Program-made: the position numbers and the translations under genes
Assembly (NCBI RefSeq): GCF_001027285.1
Contig: NZ_CP011509.1
Span: forward strand, 12,300,501 to 12,364,500
Source of the DNA: Archangium gephyra
GTDB taxonomy: Bacteria > Myxococcota > Myxococcia > Myxococcales > Myxococcaceae
Direction: 5' to 3'
DNA length: 64,000 nt
The notes under the pieces: generated by a model
Told to the model about the DNA's origin: nothing
Database searches by the model: none
What the model saw: only the letters and a program-made list of their open reading frames with translations
Shown here: positions 51,949-60,776 of the stretch, piece after piece
Layout: every line of letters begins with the position of its first letter
Position numbering within the stretch: position 1 is the first letter of the stretch

Positions 51949-53871
51949 ATGGGGGGAGCCGTTCTCGTGTCCGTTTCACGATGGGGACTGATGACCTGGG
52001 TGCTGGTGCTGGCCGCCGCGCTGCCCGCGCAGGCCGAGCCACGCTTCGCGCTGCTGATTGGTGCCAACACGGGCTGGGCGCAGGATGCGCCGCTGCGCCA
52101 CGCCGTGCACGATGCCCAGCGGCTGGCGGACACCCTGACGCAGCTCGGGGGCTTCTCGCCCGAGGACATCATCGTCCTGGGAGATCCCTCCACCCAGCAG
52201 GTGCACTGGGCCCTGGACAGGCTGGAGGCGCGCGCCGCGGCCAGCCCGGAGCAGGGCCTCTTCCTCTTCTATTACTCGGGCCACGCGGATCCCACGCACC
52301 TGCACCTGAGCGGCGAGCCACTGCGTCTGGAAGTGCTGTACCGCCGCCTCCAGGCCCTCCCCACGGCGCTGGAGGTGGGCATCCTCGACGCCTGCCACAG
52401 TGGCGCCATCCTTCCCAAGGGGGGCCGGCCCTCCGCGTCCTTCCAGTTGAAGGTGCACGAGGCGCCCGCGCTGCGCGGACTCGTCTTCCTCACCTCCTCC
52501 GGGGCGGATGAGTTGTCGCAAGAGGCCCGGGCCCTGTCCGGCTCCATCTTCTCGCACCACCTGGTGAGCGGCCTGCGTGGCGCCGCGGACGAGAACGGTG
52601 ATGGCCTGGTGAGTCTGGACGAGACGTACCGCCATGCCTACACACGCACGCTGCTGGCCACGGCCGCCAGCCCCCTGGGCCCACAGCGGCCCCGGGTACG
52701 CATCGACCTGCGGGGCCAGGGCCAGCTCGTCCTCACCCGGATGGAGTCGGCCGCCGCCACCCTGGTGTTCCCTCCCGGCGGCAACGGCTGCTTCGTCACC
52801 GATGGCGCCGAGCAGCAGCTGCTGGCCGAGGCCCCCGCCTCCGCCGGGCGCGAGACGCGGCTGGGGCTGCGGCCCGGCGAGTACGTGCTCAAATGCGCCG
52901 CGAGCGGGCGCTACGACGTGGCCCGCTTCTCGGTGGCGGCCGGGCAGCGGCTGCACGTGCCCACGCTGGCCTTCCGCCAGGTACCGCTCTCCCAGGTGGT
53001 GATGGCCAAGGGCGAGGAGGCGGGGCTGAAGCTCGGCTCGCTCAAGCGCCGGGGCTTCCTGCTGCTGGCGCAGGGGCAGGCCGAGCCGGCGCTCCAGTTG
53101 TTCGAGCAGGCGCTGACGGAGGATCGGCGGGATCAGGAGGCCTTCCTGGGCAAGGCGAGGGCCCTGCTGGCGATGGCCGAGGAGGAGCACGCGAAGGGGC
53201 GCCTCCAGGCCGCGGAGCGGCTGCGCTCGGCGGCGGTGCTGGCCTACCCTCGCATCCAGGAGGAGCTGGACCTCCGGGGGAGCAGTGACATGCGGTGGTT
53301 GAGACGGAACGCGGCGAGCCCGGCGCAAGAGGGGGAGCCTCCGGGCGTGGAGGCCCTGTACCGCCGCTTCGGCCCGGCCGTGCACCGCCGGGCGCTGTCG
53401 CTCACCCGCGACACCGAGGAGGCCCTGGACATCACCCAGGACACCTTCCTGGCCTTCGTGAAGGACCCGGCCCTGCTGCGGGGCGAGGCGGGCGCCTTCA
53501 CGGTGCTCTACCAGATCTGCACCTTCAAGTCGGTGGACCGGCTGAGGCGGCGGGCGCGCTGGTCGGGGCGGCTGGGGGAGTTGAGGGTGCAGGAAGAGGA
53601 CGAGCCCGCGGTGCGCGAGCTGGAGGGGACGGGTGCGCACGGGGGCGGGCTGGAGCAGGTGGAGGCGGCGCAGGACCTGGCGCTGCTGACGCATGGGGAG
53701 GAGCCCCGGACGCTCACCGCCGCGCTCCTCTATTTCGTGGAGGGCTACAGCATGGAGGAGGTGGGGGAGGTGCTGAGCCTGACGCGCAAGACGGTGGGCC
53801 GGTTGTTGGCGGACTTCGCGGAGCGGGCCCGCAAGCGCAGCGCCCGGCTCGAGCTCGGGAGGACGGGATGA
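51949..53871 (+). CDS. Caspase-like peptidase fused in frame to an ECF sigma factor, 640 aa
   Basis: The N-terminal part has a signal peptide (ending LPAQAEP), a caspase p20-like fold with the His in FYYSGHAD (about residue 115) and the Cys in LDACHSG (about 156), then a helical repeat region (about 360-445). The C-terminal part (from about 448) is an ECF sigma factor: region 2 (ALYRRFGPAVHRRAL, DITQDTFLAFV) and region 4 (YSMEEVGEVLSLTRKTVGRLLADF). An exported protease joined to a cytosolic sigma factor is hard to explain. With one more G in the GGGGG run near 53277 the caspase ORF would end (TGA at 53286) and the sigma factor would start at ATG 53290 with GGGGGAG upstream. It is likely two genes. 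The exact start is uncertain. Confidence 0.72.
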   Translation: MGGAVLVSVSRWGLMTWVLVLAAALPAQAEPRFALLIGANTGWAQDAPLRHAVHDAQRLADTLTQLGGFSPEDIIVLGDPSTQQVHWALDRLEARAAASPEQGLFLFYYSGHADPTHLHLSGEPLRLEVLYRRLQALPTALEVGILDACHSGAILPKGGRPSASFQLKVHEAPALRGLVFLTSSGADELSQEARALSGSIFSHHLVSGLRGAADENGDGLVSLDETYRHAYTRTLLATAASPLGPQRPRVRIDLRGQGQLVLTRMESAAATLVFPPGGNGCFVTDGAEQQLLAEAPASAGRETRLGLRPGEYVLKCAASGRYDVARFSVAAGQRLHVPTLAFRQVPLSQVVMAKGEEAGLKLGSLKRRGFLLLAQGQAEPALQLFEQALTEDRRDQEAFLGKARALLAMAEEEHAKGRLQAAERLRSAAVLAYPRIQEELDLRGSSDMRWLRRNAASPAQEGEPPGVEALYRRFGPAVHRRALSLTRDTEEALDITQDTFLAFVKDPALLRGEAGAFTVLYQICTFKSVDRLRRRARWSGRLGELRVQEEDEPAVRELEGTGAHGGGLEQVEAAQDLALLTHGEEPRTLTAALLYFVEGYSMEEVGEVLSLTRKTVGRLLADFAERARKRSARLELGRTG

Positions 53872-54596
53872 GCCAGCAAGGCAGACGTCTCCAGGACGCG
53901 GTCCTGGACATGTATCTCACCGGTTCATTGGATCCGGAGGCCCGGGGCCGGGTGGAGTCGGTGCTGGAGGGCTCGGAAGCGGACCGGGCGCGGCTGGCGG
54001 AGCTGCGCGCGGACTCGGAGGCCTTCCTGGTGCGGCACCCGCCCGCGGCCTTCGTGGCGCGCCTGGAGCCGGCGCCGCGTGGAAGCACGCGCCGGTGGGG
54101 GCTGCTGCTCGGCCCGGCGCTGGCGGCGTGCGTGGCGGCCGTGCTGGTGGCCCTGCCACCGCGGCCCGAGGAGGCGCCGCCCGCGTACGTGGCCAAGGGA
54201 GGTCTGGTGCTGGGGGTGTACCGGCTGCGCGAGGGCACCGGCGTGCCGGTGGAGCCCGGGGAGACACTGGCCGCGGGAGACGCCTTGCGCTTCGAGGTGA
54301 AGGCCGGCGCGAACGGGTACGTGGCGGTGCTGAGCCGGGACGGCGCGGGACGCGTGACGGTGTACCACCCGTATGGAGGAGCAGCGGCGGTGGCCTACAC
54401 GCCCCAGCAGCCCGTGCTGCCGGGGAGCATCGAGCTGGACGGGACGCCGGGCGCCGAGGAGCTGTACGCCCTCTTCTCCCCGGAGCCCTTCGCGCTCGCC
54501 CCGGCGGTGGAGGCGCTCTCGTCCGGGACGCCGCTGGAGTCCGCCCTGCCCGGAGCGGTGCGAATCTCCCGGGCGCGTTTCGACAAGCGGCCCTGA
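53868..54596 (+). CDS. Membrane anti-sigma-like DUF4384-type protein, 242 aa
   Basis: A cytosolic N-terminal helical part (residues 1-70, LQDAVLDMYLTGSLDPEARGRVESVLEG) looks like an anti-sigma/zinc-less RseA-type module. One membrane helix (about 78-98) and an exported beta domain (YVAVLSRDGAGRVTVYHP, about 145-215), typical of DUF4384, follow. The ATG overlaps the stop of the sigma factor (ATGA), so it is translationally coupled to it and is the natural anti-sigma factor candidate. Confidence 0.75.
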   Translation: MSQQGRRLQDAVLDMYLTGSLDPEARGRVESVLEGSEADRARLAELRADSEAFLVRHPPAAFVARLEPAPRGSTRRWGLLLGPALAACVAAVLVALPPRPEEAPPAYVAKGGLVLGVYRLREGTGVPVEPGETLAAGDALRFEVKAGANGYVAVLSRDGAGRVTVYHPYGGAAAVAYTPQQPVLPGSIELDGTPGAEELYALFSPEPFALAPAVEALSSGTPLESALPGAVRISRARFDKRP

Positions 54597-54619
54597 GAGG
54601 GCGCCGCGGAGGCCAGGAA

Positions 54620-55975
54620 ATGCGACGCTGCAGGAACCTGCTGGGCGTGCTGGTTCTGCTGCTGCCCCTCGGGGCGGGGGCGGCGGTTCCCTCCGGGGTG
54701 GAGGAGGCGACACGCTGGCAGCCGCCCCTGGTGCAACTGGAGGGACAGCCCCTGTCGGTGGGCCTCCTGCTGGTGCACGCGGATGACTCGCTGCTCGCGG
54801 TGACACCGCCGGACCTGTTGAACGTGAGCGGACTGGTGGCGAGGGCCATCCAGGACTACTTCCACGCGGCGGGCGGACAGGTGCAGGTGGTGGACTACAC
54901 CGAGCTGGGCTTCCAACTGTGGAACCGGCCGCGGACCAAGGCCGAGCAGGAGAGGGATCCCCGCGCGTTGGAGCTTGGCCCCTGGCCGGGGGTGCCGCTG
55001 GGGGTGAAGACGGCGCTGGTGACGGTGGTGAAGGTGGTGCGATGGGAGCTCGTCCCGGCGGCCCCCGATGGACTGGCGGGAGAGAAGGCGCTCCTCGCCC
55101 TGCTCATGTCCACCTGGACGCGCGAGGGCCAGCCGGTGCAGACGGAGCTCATCGAGGTGCACGGCGCCACGGGCGAGCACCTGCTGTGGCTCCGCTCGAA
55201 GCAGGCCGCGGTGGCGCTCTACGAGGAGCTGCGCGCGCCGCACCGCCGCCCCTCCCCGGAAGACGCCTCGGGGATGTTCCTGGCGTTGCTGCATGAGGCG
55301 GTGGGACTGCACTACTTCCTCCTGCTGCCCCATGAGGTGAGGGAACGGCTGGAGCTGGTGGGGCGGGAGGACGAGCCCGGCGTCCGGGCCTTCCGGGAGG
55401 GCCGTCACGCGGACGCGCTGAAGGAATGGCTCGCGCGAGCCGAGGCGGACCCGAAGGACCATGCCGCGCTGTACAACGCCGCGCGGGTGCTCGCGCTCCG
55501 GGGGGAGGACCGGCGGGCGCTGCGGTTGCTGGGGCGGGCCAGGACGGTGGAGGACCTGCCACTGTACCGGGAGCAATGGCAGCGGGTGCACCAGCGGGTG
55601 GCGCGGATGCGGGAGATCGGCGCCGGGAAGGCCCGGCCCGAGGAGCGCGCGAGGCGGGAACAAGCGGAGAGGAGCCCGGCCCGGTGCCACACCGTGGAGC
55701 GGGAGGCGGGCAGGGATCCGCGGTGGACGTACGGGCTGGGCGTGGAGCTCGAGGAGGCGCTGCTGGCCGAGTACCACCCGGCGGAGTGTGATCAACCCGG
55801 CGTGCGCTGCGCCATCGACTCCTACCAGGTGCGCTGGAACAACGGCATCTGGTCCATCCGCTACCTGCCCGGACTGAACGACCTGGACGCCAAGCCGCAA
55901 TATGACGGCACCCGGCGCCGCATGTGGAGCTACTTCTACGACCACACGCACCGGTACCGGTACTGCGCGCGGTGA
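54620..55975 (+). CDS. Exported hypothetical protein with TPR-like segment, 451 aa
   Basis: The signal peptide ends LGAGAAV. A beta/alpha region follows (residues 25-215), then a TPR-like helical pair (about 255-310, FREGRHADALKEWLARAEADPKDHAALYNAARVLA) and a C-terminal part with four Cys. No enzyme motif is seen. It lies 23 bases after the anti-sigma-like gene and so is probably in the same operon as the caspase/sigma genes. Confidence 0.75.
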   Translation: MRRCRNLLGVLVLLLPLGAGAAVPSGVEEATRWQPPLVQLEGQPLSVGLLLVHADDSLLAVTPPDLLNVSGLVARAIQDYFHAAGGQVQVVDYTELGFQLWNRPRTKAEQERDPRALELGPWPGVPLGVKTALVTVVKVVRWELVPAAPDGLAGEKALLALLMSTWTREGQPVQTELIEVHGATGEHLLWLRSKQAAVALYEELRAPHRRPSPEDASGMFLALLHEAVGLHYFLLLPHEVRERLELVGREDEPGVRAFREGRHADALKEWLARAEADPKDHAALYNAARVLALRGEDRRALRLLGRARTVEDLPLYREQWQRVHQRVARMREIGAGKARPEERARREQAERSPARCHTVEREAGRDPRWTYGLGVELEEALLAEYHPAECDQPGVRCAIDSYQVRWNNGIWSIRYLPGLNDLDAKPQYDGTRRRMWSYFYDHTHRYRYCAR

Positions 55976-56021
55976 GCCCCCGGCCTTCCCGGTCCCCCTC
56001 TCGAGCCCCTCGAATACAGAC

Positions 56022-56333
56022 TCACCCGCGCTTCCACCGGCCGCGTGCGGCCCACAAGGCCTCGCACGCGGCCACCGCTCCCACCTGAAGGTGCACGTCC
56101 ACCACGCGCGACAGCTGCGTCTGCCCCGGGTTGATCTCCACCGTGGGCCGCTGGCGCTCCACCGCCTCCACCACCGGCGCGGTGATGTATGGGAACAGGC
56201 TCGACGTCCCGATCGAGAACACCAGATCGAATCCCTGGGCGAACTCCCGCTCCATCACCGCCACCTTCTCCGGCGGCAGCAACTCCTCGAAAAGCACCAC
56301 CTCGGGACGCACCACCGAGCCGCACTGCGGACA
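56022..56333 (-). pseudogene. 3' fragment of a sirtuin gene
   Basis: It encodes CPQCGSVVRPEVV through to a KRG stop, about 88 percent identical by eye to the last 310 bases of the sirtuin gene at 60777-61547. The catalytic and NAD-binding N-terminal part is missing. The break at about 56333 abuts the broken ktrA fragment. Confidence 0.85.
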
Positions 56334-56348
56334 GCCATCCCTCGACGA

Positions 56349-56606
56349 AGCATGCAGTCGAGCACGGAGCTGCCCAATGGCTATGCGCTGGCGGAGCTGC
56401 GGGTGCCCGAGCACGCGGCGGGCAAGAGCCTGCAGGAGTTGAGGCTGAGGCAGACGCACGGGCTCAACGTGGTGGCCATCCAGCACCGCGGCGTGGTGAA
56501 CGAGCCCATTCCCGAGGCCATGCTCTGCGCGGGGGAGGTGCTGCTGGTGGCCGGCCGGGGCGAGCGGGTGGCCGCGCTCGCACGGCTGTGGGACCCGGAG
56601 CGGTAG
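56349..56606 (+). pseudogene. 3' fragment of ktrA
   Basis: It encodes the TrkA-C end (MQSSTELPNGYALAELRVPE and onward to the WDPER stop), about 95 percent identical to 51012-51269. It lacks the RCK domain. It begins head to head with the sirtuin fragment, 16 bases away. Confidence 0.88.
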
Positions 56607-56617
56607 AGAACCAGAAC

Positions 56618-57346
56618 CTACTCCTTCGCCAACCCCTTGATGTCTTCCATGATGCCTTGGAAACGCCGGAACTCCTCGGCGTTCCGCATCCCCACCCGGA
56701 ACGAGAAGCCTGGCTCGTCGGGGGACCGATAGAGCTCGATGGCCGCGTCGTCCCGTTCGAACAACATGCAGCGCTGAGGATAGGGAAGGCGCACGAAGCG
56801 CAATCTCTCGAAGATGCGAGCAACATCCTCGGCATCCAACAACTCATTGGGCGGCACGTTGGCGAGCCTGCTGTAATACGCGGCACGATGAGGAAAGGTC
56901 GGAAGACCGACGTTGCTCATGGCCCACACGAAGAGCATCTCCCGCAGGCTCATGTACAACGGGGAGCCGTGTTTCTTCCACTCCTCCGTGCCAAAGGGAA
57001 ACCGAAACACCTTGCAATCCCCATCTTCGGACGGCGCCTCGAGATCGAGCCAGTAATGCTGGTCATCGGGGGAGGGATCACCGAACACAAACAGGAATCG
57101 CCGCGGCGGCAACTCCCTCCACGCGACTTCGTAGAGTTCGGTGACGTCGTAGGGGTCATACGAGTCTACATGGGCAAGCAGCGGACCACCGTCCTTCCCC
57201 ATGACCTCGACAAACTCTTGATAGAACTCCGGAAGTGATTGCCCGAAGACTTTCTTCAGCATGAAGAGGTTCCAGGCTGAAGCGCCCTGGATCCTTTCAG
57301 CATAGCCAGGAGCGTAACGCTCGAGCAGCGCCAGGAGTTCGTTCAT
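56618..57346 (-). CDS. SUKH-like immunity protein, 242 aa
   Basis: The pattern LPEFYQEFVEVMGKDGGPLL near residues 35-55, then FLFVFGDPSPDDQHYWLDLE and FRFPFGTEEW, fits the SMI1/KNR4 (SUKH) group of immunity proteins. Its ATG overlaps the stop of the DUF4150 effector gene (ATGA), exactly where a cognate immunity gene should be. The match is by pattern; a more distant DUF is possible. It has lower GC than the flanking chromosome. Confidence 0.68.
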   Translation of the reverse strand: MNELLALLERYAPGYAERIQGASAWNLFMLKKVFGQSLPEFYQEFVEVMGKDGGPLLAHVDSYDPYDVTELYEVAWRELPPRRFLFVFGDPSPDDQHYWLDLEAPSEDGDCKVFRFPFGTEEWKKHGSPLYMSLREMLFVWAMSNVGLPTFPHRAAYYSRLANVPPNELLDAEDVARIFERLRFVRLPYPQRCMLFERDDAAIELYRSPDEPGFSFRVGMRNAEEFRRFQGIMEDIKGLAKE

Positions 57347-58707
57347 GAGGGGCACGCCTCGCTCTGTTTACAGCTTATTTCGGGGGTGAGCGCCTGGCAG
57401 GCATCGCAAGAAGGGACCGACTCTCCATGGCTGAACTTCTCCGCCTTCTCACTGATGAGCTCATCCCCATCCATGCGCGTGACCTTATCTATCGTGACCG
57501 TGTAGTCCGTCTGCACCGGTGAGTACCAGCGCTCCGACATGGCCTTGATCTTATGCCCAGCACCACCCGCCTGAAGGAGTTTGGGAGCCGCGCACTCCCA
57601 ACCATCCCGCTTTTTCTTCTTCTTCACTTCTTCAAGCCCCTCCTTCAGTGAATCGTCCATGTCGATCGTATCGACCAGGGTGAACAGCCTGGTGGCGTTC
57701 ACCGCATTCTTGAATCCGTGCGTGGGCTTACCCGAGCACGCTGCGAGCATCTTCGGCTGCCGGACGCAATTGCAGATACAGGCGCCAACCATGTAACCCT
57801 TGACGTATGTCTTCTCCTTTCTGTCCATATGCAGCACATGTATTGGATCGAGCTTCCCGTTGATCTCGTCCATCTTCCGCGTCAACTCGTTGTACACCTC
57901 CTTGTTTTCTTCATTTTTCCTATCTGCTGCTTTCTCTATGGCATTAATCTCGTTTTCGAGCTGGGTGATTCTCTCTTGAAGTGGCTGCCTGTCCTGTGCT
58001 CCCTTCACCTGCGCCTGCAGTAATTTCTTTTCCGCCAACTTACCGGCCCGCCCCTCGGACTGGTACACAGCTTCGGCCACCCGCTTCTGGTCCTCGTCCA
58101 CAGCCTTTCGTTCCTCTCTCAGCTTTTTATACTCCTCGATGAGAGGTTTCTGTTCCTTGAGCAGCTTCGCGAGTTCCAGGAAGACCATGTCCACGTGCCC
58201 CTGAACCTCCTGGGTCTCGTGAACCCGGTGCTTTTCCACCGGTTTGTCGCAAGGTTTTTTGTCGATGATCCTCCGGCACTTCGCGTCATCGCCATAGGCC
58301 AGCCCCGTTCCCCCTTTGGAGACGAAGCTGGTATTGAAGGTGTTGCCGTTGTGCAGGGTGGGATCGAGAAACCGCACCACGCCCTTGCCCTCGATCTTCA
58401 CGTCCGTGCTGGAACCGCTCCAGGTGAGCTTTCCCTTGAACTTGGAGGAGATGAGGCCTCCCGCCGTCCCCGGCTCGTCACCGGAGCTGGTGCTGAGCTC
58501 GGAGCTCGACAGCACCACGGGATTGCCTTCGATCTCCGTCTTCTTGCTGCCCTTGGCGAGCATCGAGTCCTGAGCCGTGTTCACGAAGGGCGTGGGCACC
58601 GGGCCTCCGGGAGTCGGGACCTTGCAGACATCGGGCGGCGCCGAGACGTGTGTATTCCCATCCCCCTTGTGGAGAATCGAGCGGCCATTGGCGAAGACGC
58701 TTCCCAT
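57343..58707 (-). CDS. Type VI effector with N-terminal PAAR-like DUF4150 domain, 454 aa
   Basis: Residues 1-125 are a DUF4150 domain (SVFANGRSILHKGDGNTHVS, PPDVCKVPTPGGPVPTPFVN), which caps the VgrG spike and carries a toxin. The centre (about 170-290) is a long charged coiled coil. The C-terminus (about 305-454) has a Cys cluster (GACICNC, PSCDACQ, ISCKQSEAC) and a HGF segment. It may be the toxin domain but I cannot name the fold. GC content is lower than that of the flanks, a sign of transfer. The immunity gene overlaps its stop. Confidence 0.8.
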   Translation of the reverse strand: MGSVFANGRSILHKGDGNTHVSAPPDVCKVPTPGGPVPTPFVNTAQDSMLAKGSKKTEIEGNPVVLSSSELSTSSGDEPGTAGGLISSKFKGKLTWSGSSTDVKIEGKGVVRFLDPTLHNGNTFNTSFVSKGGTGLAYGDDAKCRRIIDKKPCDKPVEKHRVHETQEVQGHVDMVFLELAKLLKEQKPLIEEYKKLREERKAVDEDQKRVAEAVYQSEGRAGKLAEKKLLQAQVKGAQDRQPLQERITQLENEINAIEKAADRKNEENKEVYNELTRKMDEINGKLDPIHVLHMDRKEKTYVKGYMVGACICNCVRQPKMLAACSGKPTHGFKNAVNATRLFTLVDTIDMDDSLKEGLEEVKKKKKRDGWECAAPKLLQAGGAGHKIKAMSERWYSPVQTDYTVTIDKVTRMDGDELISEKAEKFSHGESVPSCDACQALTPEISCKQSEACPS

Positions 58708-58716
58708 GTATCCCCC

Positions 58717-59754
58717 TCATTTCCCTGACATGAATTCTACCACGCAGGCCCCGACCTTCCCTCCGTCCGAACACCCGTAGACCAGCGTGCGCCACGCTCC
58801 GCTCGCCCGATGCCCCCTGCGGTACAATGCCGCGCCCAGCATCACCGGGCCCGCTCCCGCTCCCGCATCCCCCAGGCACTCCCCCGCCGTGACTACCCGG
58901 AGCGGCTCTGGCATCAGCGCGGCGTTGCGCAAGTACGCGCGCGAGAACTCCGTGGGCCAGAACTCCTCCCCCGGCTGGCACGCCAACACGGCGTCCACCC
59001 GCCGCGCCCCCGCCATCGCATCCAGGCGCAGGGTCCGGAAGACCTCCGTCAGCCCATCCGCCAGGCTCGGCTCCCGCTGCGCGAAGGGCCGGGGCTCCAC
59101 CCCGAGCGCCACTCCCTCCACCACACCCAGCACCTCGAGGCCCCGCGTCTCCGTCGCTCCTGGGCGGGAGACGACGACGAACCCCGCCGCTTCTCCAGGG
59201 ATACGCCCATCCAGATTCCGCGGGCCCAGATGCAGCTGCGCGGCCGACAGCGCGCGCAGAGAGGCTCCGTCGCACAGCGAATCCACGGCTCCCACCAATG
59301 CCAGCGGCCCCGCCCGGCCCGAGCGCAGGTCCACCCGTGCCGCGGCGAGCGCCTCGAAGAACCCGGCCCGTCCTCCCGCGTACACGCCCACGAGCGTGAG
59401 CATCCCCCCGGACTCCGCCAACAACGCCGCGACCAGTGCCTCCCGCTCCACCTCCGCCCCCAGTCCCGCTTCCGGCAACCCGAGGTAGAGCGGCACCCGC
59501 TTCAGCCGGGCCTGCGCGAGCGCCTGCCGCACTCCCGCGAGTGCATCTCGCCCCAGAGCCATCATCCTCTCCGTCCGCGACAGCGAGGGCTCCAGGAGCG
59601 AGAGCCTCGACGCCCGTACCGGCTCACCGGAACCGTCGAGCACCTCCGTCTCCGCGAAGCGGACGATACCCGCCCGCCTGGAGGCGAGCGTCATCCGCGC
59701 CGAGGTCCCGATGGGCGTGCAGAGGCCAAGGCCGACGAGAACCTCCCCGCTCAT
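58717..59754 (-). CDS. Thiolase-like (beta-ketoacyl synthase fold) protein of a type VI cluster, 345 aa
   Basis: The fold is recognisable from GLGLCTPIGTSARMTLASRRAGI, LVGAVDSLCDG (about 177-187), IPGEAAGFVVVSR and a C-terminal GDAGAGAGPVML. The catalytic Cys of true ketoacyl synthases sits in an unusual context (DSLCDG), so the enzyme may be inactive. Proteins of this type are encoded next to DUF2169 and DUF4150 genes in type VI effector operons, where they help load the effector. The ATG overlaps the DUF2169 stop (ATGA). Confidence 0.75.
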   Translation of the reverse strand: MSGEVLVGLGLCTPIGTSARMTLASRRAGIVRFAETEVLDGSGEPVRASRLSLLEPSLSRTERMMALGRDALAGVRQALAQARLKRVPLYLGLPEAGLGAEVEREALVAALLAESGGMLTLVGVYAGGRAGFFEALAAARVDLRSGRAGPLALVGAVDSLCDGASLRALSAAQLHLGPRNLDGRIPGEAAGFVVVSRPGATETRGLEVLGVVEGVALGVEPRPFAQREPSLADGLTEVFRTLRLDAMAGARRVDAVLACQPGEEFWPTEFSRAYLRNAALMPEPLRVVTAGECLGDAGAGAGPVMLGAALYRRGHRASGAWRTLVYGCSDGGKVGACVVEFMSGK

Positions 59755-60773
59755 GGTGCATCCTCCCAGGGCTCGAGCAGCCGCACCGAACTCTTCACGT
59801 GCGTGGCGAGCTCCCGATGAGCAGGGAAGGTCGCGCGCCAGATGAGCACGAGACGCCGGTCGTCTGGCTCGAGGTAGACGGTATCGAGCGTCATGAGCCG
59901 CCGCTCCACGCGCCGCGCGAAGTGGCATCGGGCAACCACCCGATAGGTGGGAAGCGGGAATGCGATGGGCCCGTCGGGCGAAACACCCTCCAGCACGACG
60001 GGCTCGCCCCCGCGCAGATGAGGAGTAGCCCTCAACCCGGCAGGCGCGACCTGAAAGAACCGTTCGTCGAAGTCGGCCGGCCAGAGCGGGGCACGCCGCT
60101 CCACCCACGCTGCATCGTATGTCCCCGCGAACCCGAGACGTGGCTGCCAGTTGCGCGCCACGGGCCCGAAACCGCAGGGCTCCGGCCGATCCGACCAGGA
60201 CCGGATCATCGCCTGTGGCTCTTCGATGGACGGCAAGGGGTTGTCCAGGGCCTTCCGCTCGCTCTCGTAGAACCCCACGCCCACGGGGTTGCGTGTTTCG
60301 TATTGAGTGCCCGCGGTGCCGCCGAAACCGTGCTCGTACCGGAGCGGCAGGGACTCGAAAGGGAGGGGATCCGAGGGAACAACCCTGACGACTCCCCGCT
60401 GCCATACGCGCGTACCCGACACAACCGCGCGCTTCTGCAAAGGCCCCACCCTCACCGAGACCTGCGTCACGCCCACCCGCCGGCCCCGAGGAGCCCAGGC
60501 ATGACCGTGAAGCAGCACGTCCGTCATGGGCCGTGTGTACACGGCCTGCGTTTCGTAGCGGAGGCTCGAGGTGCCCGGCTCACCCCAGTACACATCGGTC
60601 TCATGCGGCGCGAGTTGCTCGTCGCAAAGGGGGAGCGTCTCCGTCGAGGGACGTCCCGGCCGCGGCATGGCAAAACTCCCCGCCACGACGAGCACGAGGC
60701 ATTCCTCGCCCTCCCGCGTCAATGAGAGGAAATCAGCGGCCGCGAACGGGGTGAGATTGCCGAGAACGGGCAT
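59751..60773 (-). CDS. DUF2169 type VI effector adaptor, 340 aa
   Basis: The DUF2169 pattern is visible in VLVVAGSFAM, YWGEPGTSSLRYETQAVYTRPMTDVLLHGHAWAP and LRYEHGFGGT, NPVGVGF. The family acts as a chaperone or adaptor that loads PAAR-like effectors. The next gene overlaps by 4 bases, and the sirtuin gene ends 3 bases upstream, so at least five genes form one unit. Confidence 0.87.
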   Translation of the reverse strand: MPVLGNLTPFAAADFLSLTREGEECLVLVVAGSFAMPRPGRPSTETLPLCDEQLAPHETDVYWGEPGTSSLRYETQAVYTRPMTDVLLHGHAWAPRGRRVGVTQVSVRVGPLQKRAVVSGTRVWQRGVVRVVPSDPLPFESLPLRYEHGFGGTAGTQYETRNPVGVGFYESERKALDNPLPSIEEPQAMIRSWSDRPEPCGFGPVARNWQPRLGFAGTYDAAWVERRAPLWPADFDERFFQVAPAGLRATPHLRGGEPVVLEGVSPDGPIAFPLPTYRVVARCHFARRVERRLMTLDTVYLEPDDRRLVLIWRATFPAHRELATHVKSSVRLLEPWEDAP

Positions 60774-60776
60774 CGC

